In this document: piece by piece, positions 51,840 to 63,894 of the stretch
Position numbering within the stretch: the first letter of the stretch is position 1
Layout: every line of letters starts with the position of its first letter
Notes under the pieces: generated by a model
The model's database searches: none
What the model was told of the DNA's origin: nothing
What the model saw: the letters and a program-made list of their open reading frames with translations, nothing else
Assembly (NCBI GenBank): GCA_008508345.1
Contig: QNGE01001694.1
Span: 36,759-100,758 of the forward strand
Length of the DNA: 64,000 nucleotides
Reading direction: 5' to 3'
Source of the DNA: Paragonimus westermani
Taxonomy: Eukaryota > Platyhelminthes > Trematoda > Plagiorchiida > Troglotrematidae
Position numbers and translations under genes: made by a program

Positions 51840-51902
<63 letters not shown>
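51561..51902 (+). repeat. RTE-like 3' UTR with (ATG)21 tail
   Basis: A short 3' UTR-like stretch follows the RT C-terminal region and ends in (ATG)21 at 51840-51902. RTE-type LINEs characteristically end in short tandem repeats rather than poly(A). I read the microsatellite as the element's 3' terminus. The 69-codon plus-strand frame over it, which gives a poly-aspartate run, is not a gene. Confidence 0.65.
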
Positions 51903-54410
51903 TTTCTGTTCTACCTCTGCGAGTGATGACAGTAAACGAAATAACAGCATACTGCAACGTGTCTCTTGCTGGGAAAACTTTACTAGTCACAACGTTCTGG
52001 TTATCTTGTAGTAGCACCGCTTGAATCAAATGACACATTAACAATCCACAATACTCTACCTAAGATTGTTTCGTTCTTGTCTGTTCTGTTCGAGGTTTTA
52101 GCGTGCAGTAGTTCGCCAAGTGCCAAATATTTTGCCCAACCGGACACACTTGCTACAGAGTGATTAGTAAGCAACTTGTTCAAGGTATTTCTGTTTTTTA
52201 AATTCGGAAATTAACATTTCAAGCACTCGCATTTTATAATACTACGTGAGTGCCGTTCCTAGCTTTTGTGGCCGTTGTATATGCAAACCTGTTCACATGT
52301 AGCTATCTTTGTTCGTTGGAATCAACGAGGCTCAATTTCAACCCATTTTGAATTTGGATAAACGATTAATCGCAATCTTACAGCAAGCAATTTCAAACGG
52401 ACAGTTGTGTCATTGCTGTGAGTTGAAATGTCTAACAGCTGAGGGACGATAAGATTCATGTCGCCAGCAATGAAACGTTATGTACCGATCAAATCGAGCT
52501 GCTGTGTAAACGAAAAACTGAGCAATTCGTTTGTTAGTAATGATAATCGGGTATAGCACGTGTCCTTTTAAAAAGGATTTCCTCAGTGAGAGCAAGGAGA
52601 AGATAAAGCCGAAACAAGTATAAAACCTATCTGTTAGGTAATAATGTTTCAAACTTGCTTTTGGGTAAATAGATCGCATATTCGTGAATAAAGGACTCTT
52701 TCTCTGCTGCAAACACCCATCAGAACTGACAGAAGCGTTTTTCGTAGGATTATATAAATTGTGAGGGAAAAGCATCCCATCCCATAAGACTTTCCCGAAG
52801 TCAGTGCGACTCAATGGACAAGACAACAGCACTTGGTCCGAACAGTCAATCTATTTGTCAGCTCTGAAGTGTTATGGGTTTTTGGGTTTTTTTATGCATC
52901 AAAGCGTTACAGACTCTTTAAAAGAATGTGATCTACCGGATGCCCACCTCCAGGTAACGAATAACCCTATTTACACATTTGGCGAAAAGAAAAAAACTGA
53001 TCGATGTGAGGTTCTCCAGTTTTTTTATTGTGTGACAACAATATTACACACACAGGCTAAGACATTGTGAGAGTTTCCAATTCATTACCAAAATTCAAGG
53101 AACAATCTTTCAAAACCAAGGACCACAAGAAAACACTGAATCCAAGGCTTTTTCAGAGCATGGAAATAATCGGAGGAGGCAGATATGCTAATGAATATTG
53201 TAGTATAATGAGCGCACTTCGAATACTATCTTAAAAAGTATAAACAATCAAGAGTGTCTCATCTTTTCCATTTTTCTACAGAACAACCTTCTCCGGTTGG
53301 GAGTGCAGCGGTGCCTGATCACATTTGCAGGAGGTCACGCACAATGAGTATTGTTCGTGTCTCAGTGATCATTTGAAGAATATTGCTTTAAAGTGGTTCG
53401 AAGAACAAAACTACGGCTGTATAAACCTGACATTAAGTTCCTTGGTTTAGTGCACGTAGGATTTCAGATTGCCAGATTTGTGTATGTTGGATTGTATATC
53501 TAAGTTATCCGACCGTTGGTCAGTGAGAAGTCAGGCGTAATTTCGCCCGATACCACTTTCGTACTGTTCCGTTCCGCAAAGAACCGCGCTAATTTATGCC
53601 CCCCAAGTGTTTTTTCTATTGATGAAGGTTTTGAAGTAATGTATTACTTTTGAATTTCTGACATTGTTGTAAATTACTCACCGAAACCTTTGGGGAGATC
53701 TGTGTCAGAGCTCACGTAATTTGCTCGTTGTTCGACACTTCCGTAGGATTATAACCACATTCACAAACCTCACAGGTTTCTTTCAGTTGTGTAGTTCTTC
53801 GTGGTTTGCGGAAAGGGAGATCGCCGCTAATCAACGGTGCAATATACCTTTTCTGAAGGGGGTCACTGAAATGAGTTCTAAAATGTCAGTCGCTGTCCTA
53901 ATTCTGTCGGAGTCCAGTCCTTTCACAAGTGATGAACGAAGAAAATGATACCGGTACGCTGAGTGAAAGTCAGTTTACTACGGACACACAATGCTGCGGA
54001 ATTCACACTAACTTACACCCTAAGTCGAATTGCATCTCCGCCTCCGGAACCAAGGGTGTCTTCGTTCACCAAATTTTACATTATTTCCCTACTCTCGTGT
54101 AGCTTCTAGGTAGGTTACACTGGCATAACAATTGTGTTGGTGAATTATCCTATCTCGGGACATGTCCCAGAATGGATGAGAAGGCAAGCACAGCAAGTAC
54201 AGATCGGGAAGCATGTATTCGCATAACAAGCACTAAACAAGACCACAAGTATTCATTTATGAATAAAGATTATTATTATCAAAATGCTCTCCTGGATACC
54301 GTTGTGAACAGTATTCTTAGAAGACTACGAACGTGACAATTTTGTAACAAACTGAAGTAGTGCTCGTCGGTAATAAGCCATTCCCAACAAACTCAGATCT
54401 ATTTCGATTA
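51903..54410. other. No recognised feature
   Basis: Short ORFs only. On the minus strand, CTGAGGA near 52.58 kb lacks the partner GAAA and is not a ribozyme. Confidence 0.45.
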
Positions 54411-54461
54411 CAACACTCCTGAGGAATGCCACCCGAGGTGGTTGAAACGTAGAGTATTACA
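54411..54461 (+). ncRNA. Hammerhead ribozyme-like motif (type I, Penelope-style)
   Basis: The conserved core CTGAGGA (54419-54425) fits CUGANGA. Stem II is GCCACC (54428-54433) and GGTGGT (54437-54442) with a CGA loop, closed by A54426-T54443 with T54427 bulged. GAAA (54444-54447) follows, then CGTA, giving a minimal two-base-pair stem III (AC/GT) and an allowed A at the cleavage position. Stem I pairs ACTC (54415-54418) with GAGT (54452-54455), then a C-A mismatch, then AA with TT. Hammerheads with very short stem III are known from Penelope-like retroelements, which also occur in this window, although no Penelope ORF is seen next to this copy. A stem III this short usually needs dimer formation. 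Activity is not shown. Confidence 0.6.
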
Positions 54462-55146
54462 ACTTGCTCGTAACGTTGTGTTATTCACAATCTGTTTATC
54501 GGACTCAGATCCAATTGTTAATTTTCCTTTGTTCTACAAAAATGCCCCCTAATCAACATTCGTATGCAATCTATAAGACAACTCACGTCTTGAATACAAC
54601 TTTCATCTCAACTACGCCTGGTGAGGGATTAAAACTCACTACACTGCATATACAGATACCTAATGTTTAACATCCTTCAATGAGTTACCCCAGTTAGCTG
54701 GTCAATTTTTGAGCGGGTTCATTCGAGTAATTTTTACACTTCACAGTCTGATGTTTGTTTTATTATAAAACATAATTATGCTTCGAACTGACAGCATATT
54801 GTACGCTTCGAAATCTATGTTACGTCGTTCTGATATTGAACTACGTTCATTTTGGTTAACTGTTGGACAACCTGCACGTCGATCATAAGTGAGCTTAAAA
54901 TTGAAGGGTTACCGATTGATTGTCAGTTGTTTCACATAATGTGCCCAACCGATCCGGTCAGGTAAAATTGTTTTCTAACAGCAAGGCACCAGGAATCTGT
55001 GTGTGCTCCGCAGTGTAGCAATAATCAAGGCCCAAGTAGTGTTCAATACAGAAATGGACAGATGACATTATTTATTTATAAATCTGCAAGAACCGAATGC
55101 ATGCATCTTTAGCAGATTCAACACATCCTCGTTCTCATTAACATAT
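54462..55146. other. No recognised feature
   Basis: Possibly the rest of the element carrying the hammerhead-like motif. No GIY-YIG or RT wording was found in either direction. Confidence 0.4.
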
Positions 55147-55466
55147 TGTGGTGGATTGCCAGGTCGGAGGTGCGAGTTTTCGAACGCTCGGCCGAATGCC
55201 TCAACGTGGGGGGAGGTACGTTCGAAAACCNACGAGCCAACGCGCAACGGAATCGGACAAACAGACGAGGAATGGCAAGCGAAAAACCCTCCGATAGAAG
55301 GCACCGGTCACACACGTAAACCGGTTAGAAGTGCACACGACGTGTGAACGGAAACCGGGGGGCGCTGCGGGTTGGAATTACGACTCATAAACGAGAGAGC
55401 GCGCGTTGCATGTGACTAGCGATTTGGACAATAAAGATTGTGCTTTATTGGACGCCTTCTCGCCCA
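55147..55466 (+). mobile_element. Solo LTR, family 1 copy 3 (internal 209 bp absent)
   Basis: This matches copy 1 from TGTGGTGGATTGCC to GACGCCTTCTCGC. The sequence jumps at a single N (55231) from CGTTCGAAAACC to ACGAGCCAACGCG. The skipped part equals 18627-18835 of copy 1, 209 bp. The N marks a scaffold join, so the loss may be an assembly artefact rather than biology. The 3' end reads CCCA, and no convincing target duplication is seen (ATAT before, CTAA after). The TATA position reads CATAAA and the AATAAA signal is intact. Confidence 0.7.
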
Positions 55467-56618
55467 CTAAGGATTAGTGGCTTGGACTCGTAGACGAATA
55501 GCCTGTTGACCAACAGATTGTGTAATTTAATAGAACACGTAAAGTACTAGTCGCTGAATGAACCTTAACATAATCTCAGGGACTGTTGGGAAAATATGGA
55601 AGCCTACTGGGTTTCTGGTTGTCAGACAACCCTCAACAACAAAAGCACGAGTAAACTTCCACCAGTAAAAATTGAATGAATCCCGAGTATATCACAATAG
55701 TACCAAAACTTGAAATAGCTGTCAGTGGAATACTCAAAGTTATTTAATTTATGGTTTAACATGCCAAACAAAAAATAGTTTTCATGTTTAATACTGAATG
55801 AAACGTTAACGTTTATACTATATGAGCACGAAGTGAACTAAATTTGTCAAAGAAACATAAACCATGATGAAATGCTAGATTACTTATACGACAGTGGTCG
55901 TAACGACATCGCAATCAGATTAGAATACGAGGGAGTATATATGACCACTTCCACTTGTGAATCAAGACAGGCGATTTTCGGAGGCACTTACTTACAGGAA
56001 GAAAACACGCTGTTTTGCTTTGGCGATTGTATCGAAATGGTGACGTGTGCGTGCACTGCCCATAGGCCCCACACGCATGGTCTGTGTTTGTGTGTAACCT
56101 ACTTCGTTCCCCATACACGTCTGTTGTTTTACACTAGCTTGTGTGTTTGCGCAACTCGTACGTTTTCTATCTACGATGATATTTTGGTCGCATCCCTGTC
56201 AAAAATGTTCTGGAAATACAATTTGCTTACTCCGTCAACTGCTTTTTTTCTCAAGTGAATGAATCAGCTAACGCTTTGATTCCACCACAGACGATGTGCC
56301 AGTTGTTTCACGGTTATTCTTCTCTGTGGATGTTGATTATTTACAGAATTTTGGTCATTCACTGTGGCAGATACATAACGTCAACCAGTCACACCATCCG
56401 CTATTTCAGTGACGCCACTCATTCAACCATTTGATTGTTATTGGGCTGGACCACATTTTCTCACCATTAGGATTTCCTATTCAAACTGTTTATCACTTGA
56501 ACCGCTAAGCAATTCCGTTGACTAAGACTTGAATGTCTGAAATTTACGTTATTTCAAACTACTGATGAGTAGCGTGGCACATTCATGATTTTAGATCGGA
56601 CTCAATTGTGAAAAGTCA
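55467..56618. other. No recognised feature
   Basis: One plus frame at 55872-56258 (128 codons, cysteine-rich) has no motif or splice context that I can defend. Confidence 0.4.
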
Positions 56619-56699
56619 GAGATTCGGCTGGATTCGAGCCAGCGACAGATACAGAATGCCTCAACGCGGCAAGCGCTCTACCAGCTGAGCTACGAAGTA
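56619..56699 (-). repeat. tRNA-like SINE, family B (well preserved)
   Basis: The minus strand has a strong A box in TAGCTCAGCTGGTAGAGCGC. A T-arm GCTGG-CTCGAAT-CCAGC serves as B box. The D-arm GCTC/GAGC pairs. The anticodon-arm region is TGCC-GCGTTGA-GGCA, which would read GTT with C instead of U at position 33. Only four of seven acceptor pairs form, and about 14 nt separate the anticodon and T arms. It aligns with a degenerate copy at 14571-14653. I therefore call it a tRNA-derived SINE head rather than a functional tRNA gene. A pol III promoter could still be active. Confidence 0.6.
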
Positions 56700-59677
56700 G
56701 AATGAGGAGCCCAGAAATTTCACGCTTGGACACTGTTACCCACCCGTTCTACTGCCTTATTTCACTGTCTTATTTCAAATTGAGCAGAGTATATGCATTT
56801 CGAATGAGGTTCTCGGTTGGCCCCCTTTGTAATTAACAAGCATGTATGGACAGTGTTCAGAATGCAGGTCATTTCGAATGCAGAAAGAACAGAGACGCTC
56901 TGTCTATTCCATAAAATAATTGGCTTTTCGGTTTTTCATTGCACAAACATTTGTAAAAAAAACCTATCGTCAGTAGATATTTCTTAAATTGTGTGCTACA
57001 CTGTAAGATAGAAGACATCAAGAGTATTTCGGCTTCAATTATTTCCACTTTGTAAAACCGTTTTTTAGTGGGACTGGACAGTTTACAATTTTGGATTATG
57101 TTACTAATCTACACATTGAAAAGCTTTGAAACAACAAAACAGTAACCAGGCAAATTTCGATAACGTTGAAGAGCTTCTTGTGTTCACTAAATAGAAAAAT
57201 GTCTGGAATCGAAATTATCGCGAACTGGCCTCTGCGTAACTCCAATGCTAATTCAGCATAGTACAGGGGCTGATTGGTCTTGATATGGTTACTGAAAGCC
57301 CAAGAGTTTCTGTTGATACTGAGATGACTACGTGTTCCAATTGCAACACCTACTTTCTTTTGACAACTAATTTCGGGTACAGATCGGCTGCGGATTTTAG
57401 TTGGATCACTAACTTAACGCATGCCGTCTAATTCTACATTCGTCGAGACAGCAACCATTTGTAGAATCTTGCGATGACAGAAGCAGTAAAACTTCTCATC
57501 GTTGTACTTTATTTCGCAGGCATTCTGTAAGTTAGAAAATAGTTAATGGTGACTGAAATATTGCCGTAAACTGAGCATTTCTTCGAATGTTCAAAGCTGG
57601 TATATTTCGGGTACTTTTCTAAGATTTTCGGGGACTGTCGTTTGAGATCTCGCACACACGGAGAACTTGAAAAGTATTACGATCGGATCAGTCATGTATG
57701 AAGTACTTTCGAAAGGTCACACCTCGTTGTTCACAATCCCCAATTATTCTTCATGATAGACCAGCAGAACATTCGGTTTCTCATATGACGGAGAGAGTGT
57801 TTGGTAAAAATCATTACGTCCTACTTGACAACTTCTCCGCCAGTTCGGCATTAAATTTGTGTGCAAACAAACGGTGATCAACGCCTGTGGGGACACTACG
57901 CTTGAACTGCAAAGGTAGGTCCTTAGAACCAAACACAGAACTTCTTGATTTCTGTGAATGTCATTTCTAATGGAACGTGTGAGATAGCCAACATCTCATA
58001 AAATACCTTTCACTCCTACATCCAGGTCATAATCGTCTGTATCAGCACCTTTGAACCGCACCCGTCGTAACCAGAGTGTTTCCAACCAGCGGACTGGATG
58101 ATAACAGGGAATAAACAACGCCGTTTCATTCAGCAACGCGAACAAATGTGGGGTTGAAACTATTGACAACATAATGTTGATGTTTAACAGCCCGCACACA
58201 TCCAATCAATGACTGATGACAAGTTGGGAAAATTCACTCGACGTACAAGTTTCGAAAGCATGCATTCGTTATAATGTAGTACTGGATTTTAAAGCCTACC
58301 TGAACGAGTTCGTACTCAATCTAATGATATGCTAATTTGAACGCTACAGAAGTTGCCGGGGGGTTATGTCACACGGTGAGAGTCATATATGTTCGTGAGA
58401 ATATGCATTGACATATAGGTATACACAGCTATATATGTCAAGGTATAACCAAGGCTGTGGTATCCACCAGTCGCCCCCAAGGTTAGTCATTAACAATCAT
58501 GTCTTGGATTTTGAGATAAGTCTTATGAAACGTGCTGGTTAAATCTCTGAATTCGAGAAAAAGCTATGGCAAACAAGTGTCCATCAGGATGTTGTTTGAT
58601 GTGGATTTTCAGACAAATTTCATTCTTCCCCGCTTTATCAAAGAACTCACAAGAAATCATTTCCAAAAGAACTCACAAGAAATCATTTCCAAAATCATTT
58701 CTAACAACCTTTTTCAATGAGGTACTGTCAAGTCGTTGATTAACGCAGCAGAAACGATAAGCTAGAACTGGTCCACCTGCGAAGATGAGAATTTTATTGG
58801 AAACACTGCAGAAATATGCAAAACCCGTTTTCCACCAGTGACTGACGACGGGTATTTTCCATCAGGATAGAATATAGCTTATCAAATACACACTGAATAA
58901 ACCGGACAAAGATTATGTAACATGTCCCATGTTGGCTGGTGATACGAAAAAATACAACTTGCTCTCCTCGTTTGTGGACTGAAGTTTGTATAACGATCAC
59001 GTTGAATGACAACGGTACACGCACACATATGCCTTGCTCAAACGAGGGCGGCACAGAAGGCCTAGGAATCTAGCTACCTCGCGTAATGGCGTTTGCTATT
59101 AGTACTAGGTACGTCAAATGATCAGCCCATCGAACTATCGATACCAAGTGTTAACGGAATCTGTTCGATATTGACAGTTCCATAATACACGTTAGGAGTC
59201 ATAAGCTGGTTTCGAACAAAATGAACCGCTCCGTTGAGCTCTGGCGGTGTTGTGAGCCAAAAAAGTCACAATGATTACTTATTCAGAAGATCAACACACG
59301 CAGTATGTGTAAAACACTGCTTCAAATAGAAACATTCATTTGCACATAACATTGATCGATGTATAGAAAACACCCATTCTTTCCGGAATCCATTCTAATG
59401 TTTCTTCTTGTATTTTCGCCCGTTTACTTAAAAACCCAGATACGTGCCTTCGCCTTGCTAGTAATTAGCCGTATAATATGACCGTTCATCCTAACTACAC
59501 AAGTTGGCTATAACCAACCGGTTGGGTTATTGTCTCATGTCAGCACTTCCTTCCAATGGTTTGCCAGTCTGGGTTGACTGTTCTTATGTGGTTCCATTCA
59601 GTCGTGCCTATCACGGACGGAGAATTTACATTGTCCCATAAATGTTAGTTTGGACAGCAATATCATGCGTGTNATCA
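56700..59677. other. No recognised feature except a small tandem duplication
   Basis: Short ORFs only. A 26-bp tandem duplication lies at 58640-58690. No other structure was found. Confidence 0.45.
58640..58690. repeat. 26-bp tandem duplication
   Basis: The unit contains AGAACTCACAAGAAATCATT and occurs twice in tandem, then partly a third time (AAAATCATTTC). It looks like a recent slippage duplication because the copies are nearly identical. Confidence 0.85.
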
Positions 59678-59991
59678 TGCGTGTGTAATGAGCTCAGCGC
59701 GACCCTCAAAAAGTTCATACAGCAGACTAATGGGAACACCATTGACGAAATGGCCTCAACCGACTGCAACTGGTGGTTAGTTGGGATGTCCGACAGATGC
59801 TGTTACTAAATTACTGACGTACAACAAACTTTCACCCGTCGATCTGTTGGCTAGATGCGTGGTAGCAGCAGAGTATTTAAATTGTAGGCATGAAAGTGAA
59901 TCAATAAACTTTCAGAAACAGACGGATTGTGATCGTTAGTTAACTTTGTCACAAGGTTCATGACTATCAACATTACTGTGTAACTCATGCG
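59678..59991 (+). mobile_element. Candidate solo LTR (tentative 4-bp TSD)
   Basis: A unit 59682-59987 (306 bp) starts TGTGTAATGAGC and ends GTGTAACTCA. TGCG lies on both sides (59678-59681 and 59988-59991). A TATA-like TATTTAAAT (59874-59882) is followed by AATAAA (59903-59908), the order expected in an LTR. The ends were chosen to fit a short duplication, which can match by chance, and a nearby N with duplicated flanks disturbs the 5' side. There is no second copy in the window. Confidence 0.35.
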
Positions 59992-62539
59992 CACTTAATT
60001 AACTGCCTTGCAGTTGGTGACTACATGAACATGTAGGATTCGGAAATTTATCCATTGAGTGTCATAAGGCTTGACTTGACAAGAAGTACGAATTTTCGTC
60101 TAAATAAGTGGCTTTTTCTCTTATCTTGCATCAATCTTGAGTTGGCCCACGCTTGACGAACAGTGAAATAGGCGAATAAAAGTCAAGTATCGGTGCAACT
60201 TGGATGTGCCGCCCAGATCAATGTCTGCTATCAATCAATGATCACGTGGGCAGTCACCGCTGAGGGTCGATCAATAACAGACTTGTGTATTTGGGCCGAG
60301 TAAGTGAATAGTAAAACCTAATCGCCTTCCAGCAACGTGCATAAAAATAACGATCACCGAATTCAAAACAAGATCTGATGGAAGATTCTGCAGCACTATT
60401 TGACAAGCAATAAAATGTATGAAACAAGCAACTACATACCTCAACTGTGACAATCAGTAACAACAGTGGACACACAAATCGACTGCTCGAATAAATATTA
60501 CAAAATTAATGTATAAAGTTATCCCCACAAGCCCATTTGGTAAATGAAGCCAGAGAAAAAGCTCGTTTCCAGTGAATCACGCCGAATGAAAACACGTTAC
60601 ACAAAGACCTCCAAACCGGTGAACCAGAATGTAGGTGTGTTTGGTTAATTTGTGAAATAAAAAGGGTTTGTTTGAAACGAGATAACCACAAAATTTGTGC
60701 AACCTTAACCTTGTAAGTTTGTTCGACAGAAAAATTAAAGAATTGCGCGTGTCTGGGACGGATTTTAATGTCAGTTAGAATGATCGCAACCAGTATCTTC
60801 GTGAATCGCTCAACTTCGCTCACAAAAACCTTTAGAAAACAAAGACAATAAGGGAGCAGCTGAAACTAATTAGAACCGGTAGTTACTTGAATCCTCCAAG
60901 AGGTACCCCTTAGAAATACTGATGGAACGAAGGGGAAAATGATATACTTCGAGTAGTCCGTTTCCAACAGGACTTGTTGCACTGGTAGATTATAATCTAG
61001 TGGTTAACATCTCTTCATATCCGATCGATCACTCTTATTGTTCACCTATATCTTGGCCAGCTATATTACTGGTAGGCGTTGATTGCGTATAGTCTGTTCT
61101 TAACGTTGCTGCTGTGTTAGCACAGTAACCATCGGATGCCTACGCCACGAGTCTGCTTGTTTTAGTTAATCAATTCATAGGTCACTCAAATTTGGAGTGA
61201 AGCTTCAATAGTTTATCACCTACCTTAGACACTGTTTACGCGGGTTTTGAGATCACCATCAATCGATTACTTCGAGTGCTTCATGCCCGTTGGCGACTGT
61301 CACGGCATTCGCCAGAATCTTACTAGAAAGGCTACCGATGTAGCAATGTTTGCGCGATCTATCCGACCGTTTGGACGACGATCAGGACAATGCAAACGAA
61401 ACCTGTCAGTCTAAGTGAATCACTCGTAACCAAAAGTCAGGTGAATGGTTTACCAGAGGATTTTTTATCCGCATGTGTTCTACTTCGTACGAAAAAAACC
61501 ATGCGTTTAGTGCTCACTGGGTGCGCGTTCATCTGTGCACATTTGTACGTGTATATTACCCTTGTTTACTACCTACAACCGGTAAATTTGCATGCTATCA
61601 CTTTTTAGAAGCCAACCTATCTCTGTGTGTCAGCTAACCCACGCGAATGTTATTTGTAAAATCCCGTTTGTCATTGAAACCTAAGCATTCTTCTTTGGAT
61701 AAATCGAGGCGCTCGAAAGTGGCATCAAAACATCTTAAGCTGGAAATGGCATGAAAATCAAAGAGTCATGTATGGTCGAGAATACAGCAATAACTAGTGG
61801 ACTCCTTGCTGTTAAGTAGGCATTGGGACGTGACAGTCAAATTTGCGTTGTTTAACTTAGGGAAGCAGATACACAGTCTTCTTAGTGGCGGCAAACAAGC
61901 CAATTGAGAAAAAGATTTACGTGCGACCTTTATGAGTACATTGGCGCATTTTTCATTCCTGTCAGTGCAGACTAAGATGATGACATGGTCAATTCATCAA
62001 ATGACACTAAGGCGACTGTTGTTTCGAAGACTGGATTTTAAAAGTGATTTACAGGTTGAAGAAATATTAGGTCAAAATGACAAGTATAGTTATTTTTTCT
62101 GCTGGCCCAGCCGCAGACGGGGTTTAACAAAAGTTAAAAATGGGAGAGGTAGAACTGTGCAATGGTCATCCACTTGCTTTGAGCATATTGACTGTTGAGC
62201 CTGATCTAAAAATGTATATTCGTTCGATACATATGGTGCACATGATGGGCTCTTGTGTCTCTTTGACGAACCTACGTCCCGAATTATCAATGATCCTTTC
62301 GCATATTCACGATCAGTTTCCAGAAATCGTAGGTGCTTGTTGATGTGCAGACTGTTCGAGGTCTGTATTTAGAAGGCCATCCCTTTAGGTGACTTTGGGG
62401 AGGAAAGTTCAGGAGTCTGAGAACCTGAAAAACTACTACTCGAAGCTGATGATAATTCCATGAACAAGCAGGAAGGATTTTCGACTACTAAAAATTTGCT
62501 AATGAGTAACCGGGGATTTAGTTAATTTCAAGCTTTCAG
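59992..62539. other. No recognised feature
   Basis: Only short ORFs. The plus frame 62140-62343 (67 codons, just inside 62.1-62.35 kb) has a coding look but no motif that I recognise. Confidence 0.4.
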
Positions 62540-62735
62540 ATAAATTTCTATGGATCCTATCTCCCAAAGGTGTATTGGACCCGAGTTTTGCACTCGTTAA
62601 AGCTCATCTGTAGTGCATACCCCTGCAAACAGCCAGAGCTAGCACTGCGACCGGACACTCATAAGGCAACCGTGTTGACCACTGTACCGTTGGCCTCACA
62701 TTAGACATTGCCGAAATATCATATGTGAACATTCA
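62540..62735 (-). repeat. tRNA-derived SINE, family A, copy 5
   Basis: This aligns with copy 1 (GGCAACCGTGTTGACCACTG, ATATCATATGTGAACA) and through the body with copies 3 and 4 (GTATGCACTAC then GGGTCCAATACACCTTT on the minus strand). The B box is decayed and the A box partly kept. It confirms that the family is dispersed rather than confined to 39-40 kb. Confidence 0.6.
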
Positions 62736-63894
62736 ACCACGTAGCTTTTACAAGTAATGCAGTGAAAAGTTTTATACCTGTTTACGGATTTAGCTGAACA
62801 GATGAACATGTACTCAATCGCTATAAGGCAGCCGAACTACTGATCCAATTTAACATCATGCCGTTTGTTAAGAGATATTGTCTGACAACTGCTCATGCCG
62901 ATACAATCCAAGCGGATTGAAGTAGCCACTACGATTGTGCATCATAAATAAGAATCTTCTTCTGATGACTGGACACGATCTATGAACGAGAAGACGGATA
63001 TTTTCAAAACGAGACTCAAATATCTCGCTAATGGACCTTTGAACAGCCATAAACAAGCGGATGCTGAGATAGTCACAACCCAACCGGAAGTTGGTAAGCA
63101 CAGATTTTATGCTCAGAATGCTAATATGCTTAACCACTTGCCTGAAACACCAATTATTGTCTGTAAATCCTAATGTGTCTTTTGATAAGTGGCTCACTGT
63201 GTTAACCATTGTTCACAGTCCAGCGCTCTGGATGGCAATAATCGCTATGAAGATGTCAAAGTGTGCTTGCAACCAAGACAATGTACAAACGACTGCAAGA
63301 TAAAGTATCTGTTCCGTCTAAATCGATGGTCTCAGAGGCACTATTCACTAGTGCACCGCAAAATCCTAGCGCTAGAGCAAGGGAATGCTGAAGCATAATG
63401 TGTCATGCAGTTACCTCGTCATGTGAGTTCAAGATGTCGCTTAGAGTGGTGCCTTCCAAAATCAGTGAACCTCTGGATATAACAACGATTATGCAATCCT
63501 GGATAGTGGTTAAGGTAGTATTACGGTCGGGGGCTCGTTGCTTGGAAGACTTAACATCGAAGACTTCTACAGTAAGGTTCCCTAGTAAATGTTGATGGAT
63601 GATGCTAGCACGGAGGCTACCTTCGTATCGTTTTCTATAGAAGGCTCGAATTTGGCACAAGATTGTACGGTTAACCGACCTTTTTAGTCTGTCTATACCT
63701 AGTTTAGCTGAGCTTGTGTCACTGCGCCAGAACTTTTAAAAATAGCCACATCTGCAGAGAGATCCGTTGCCAGTAACCACGTGACCCACCATATCATGTT
63801 TACTCGGATGTTTCAAAGGTGTGATGAGCTTTGAATTGGAAGTTTGGCAACAAAAATGTCTTACGCTGTGGCTCTTTGGGATGTATATTATTAG
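62736..63894. other. No recognised feature
   Basis: Overlapping frames of 60-113 codons on both strands with no family motif. A fragment near 63.50 kb (ATAGTGGTTAAGG) resembles a tRNA A box, but no B box follows. Confidence 0.4.

Noticed and set aside
51815..52024. Aspartate- or serine-rich protein frames at the ATG repeat
   Set aside because: They are translations of the (ATG)21 tail, not genes.
52560..52600. Minus-strand CTGAGGA with a following AATCCTTTT/AAAAGGA stem
   Set aside because: The stem is followed by CACGTG instead of GAAA, so it is not a hammerhead.
56619..56699. Functional tRNA gene with anticodon GTT
   Set aside because: The acceptor stem pairs at only four of seven positions, position 33 is C, the variable region is too long, and a decayed dispersed relative exists.
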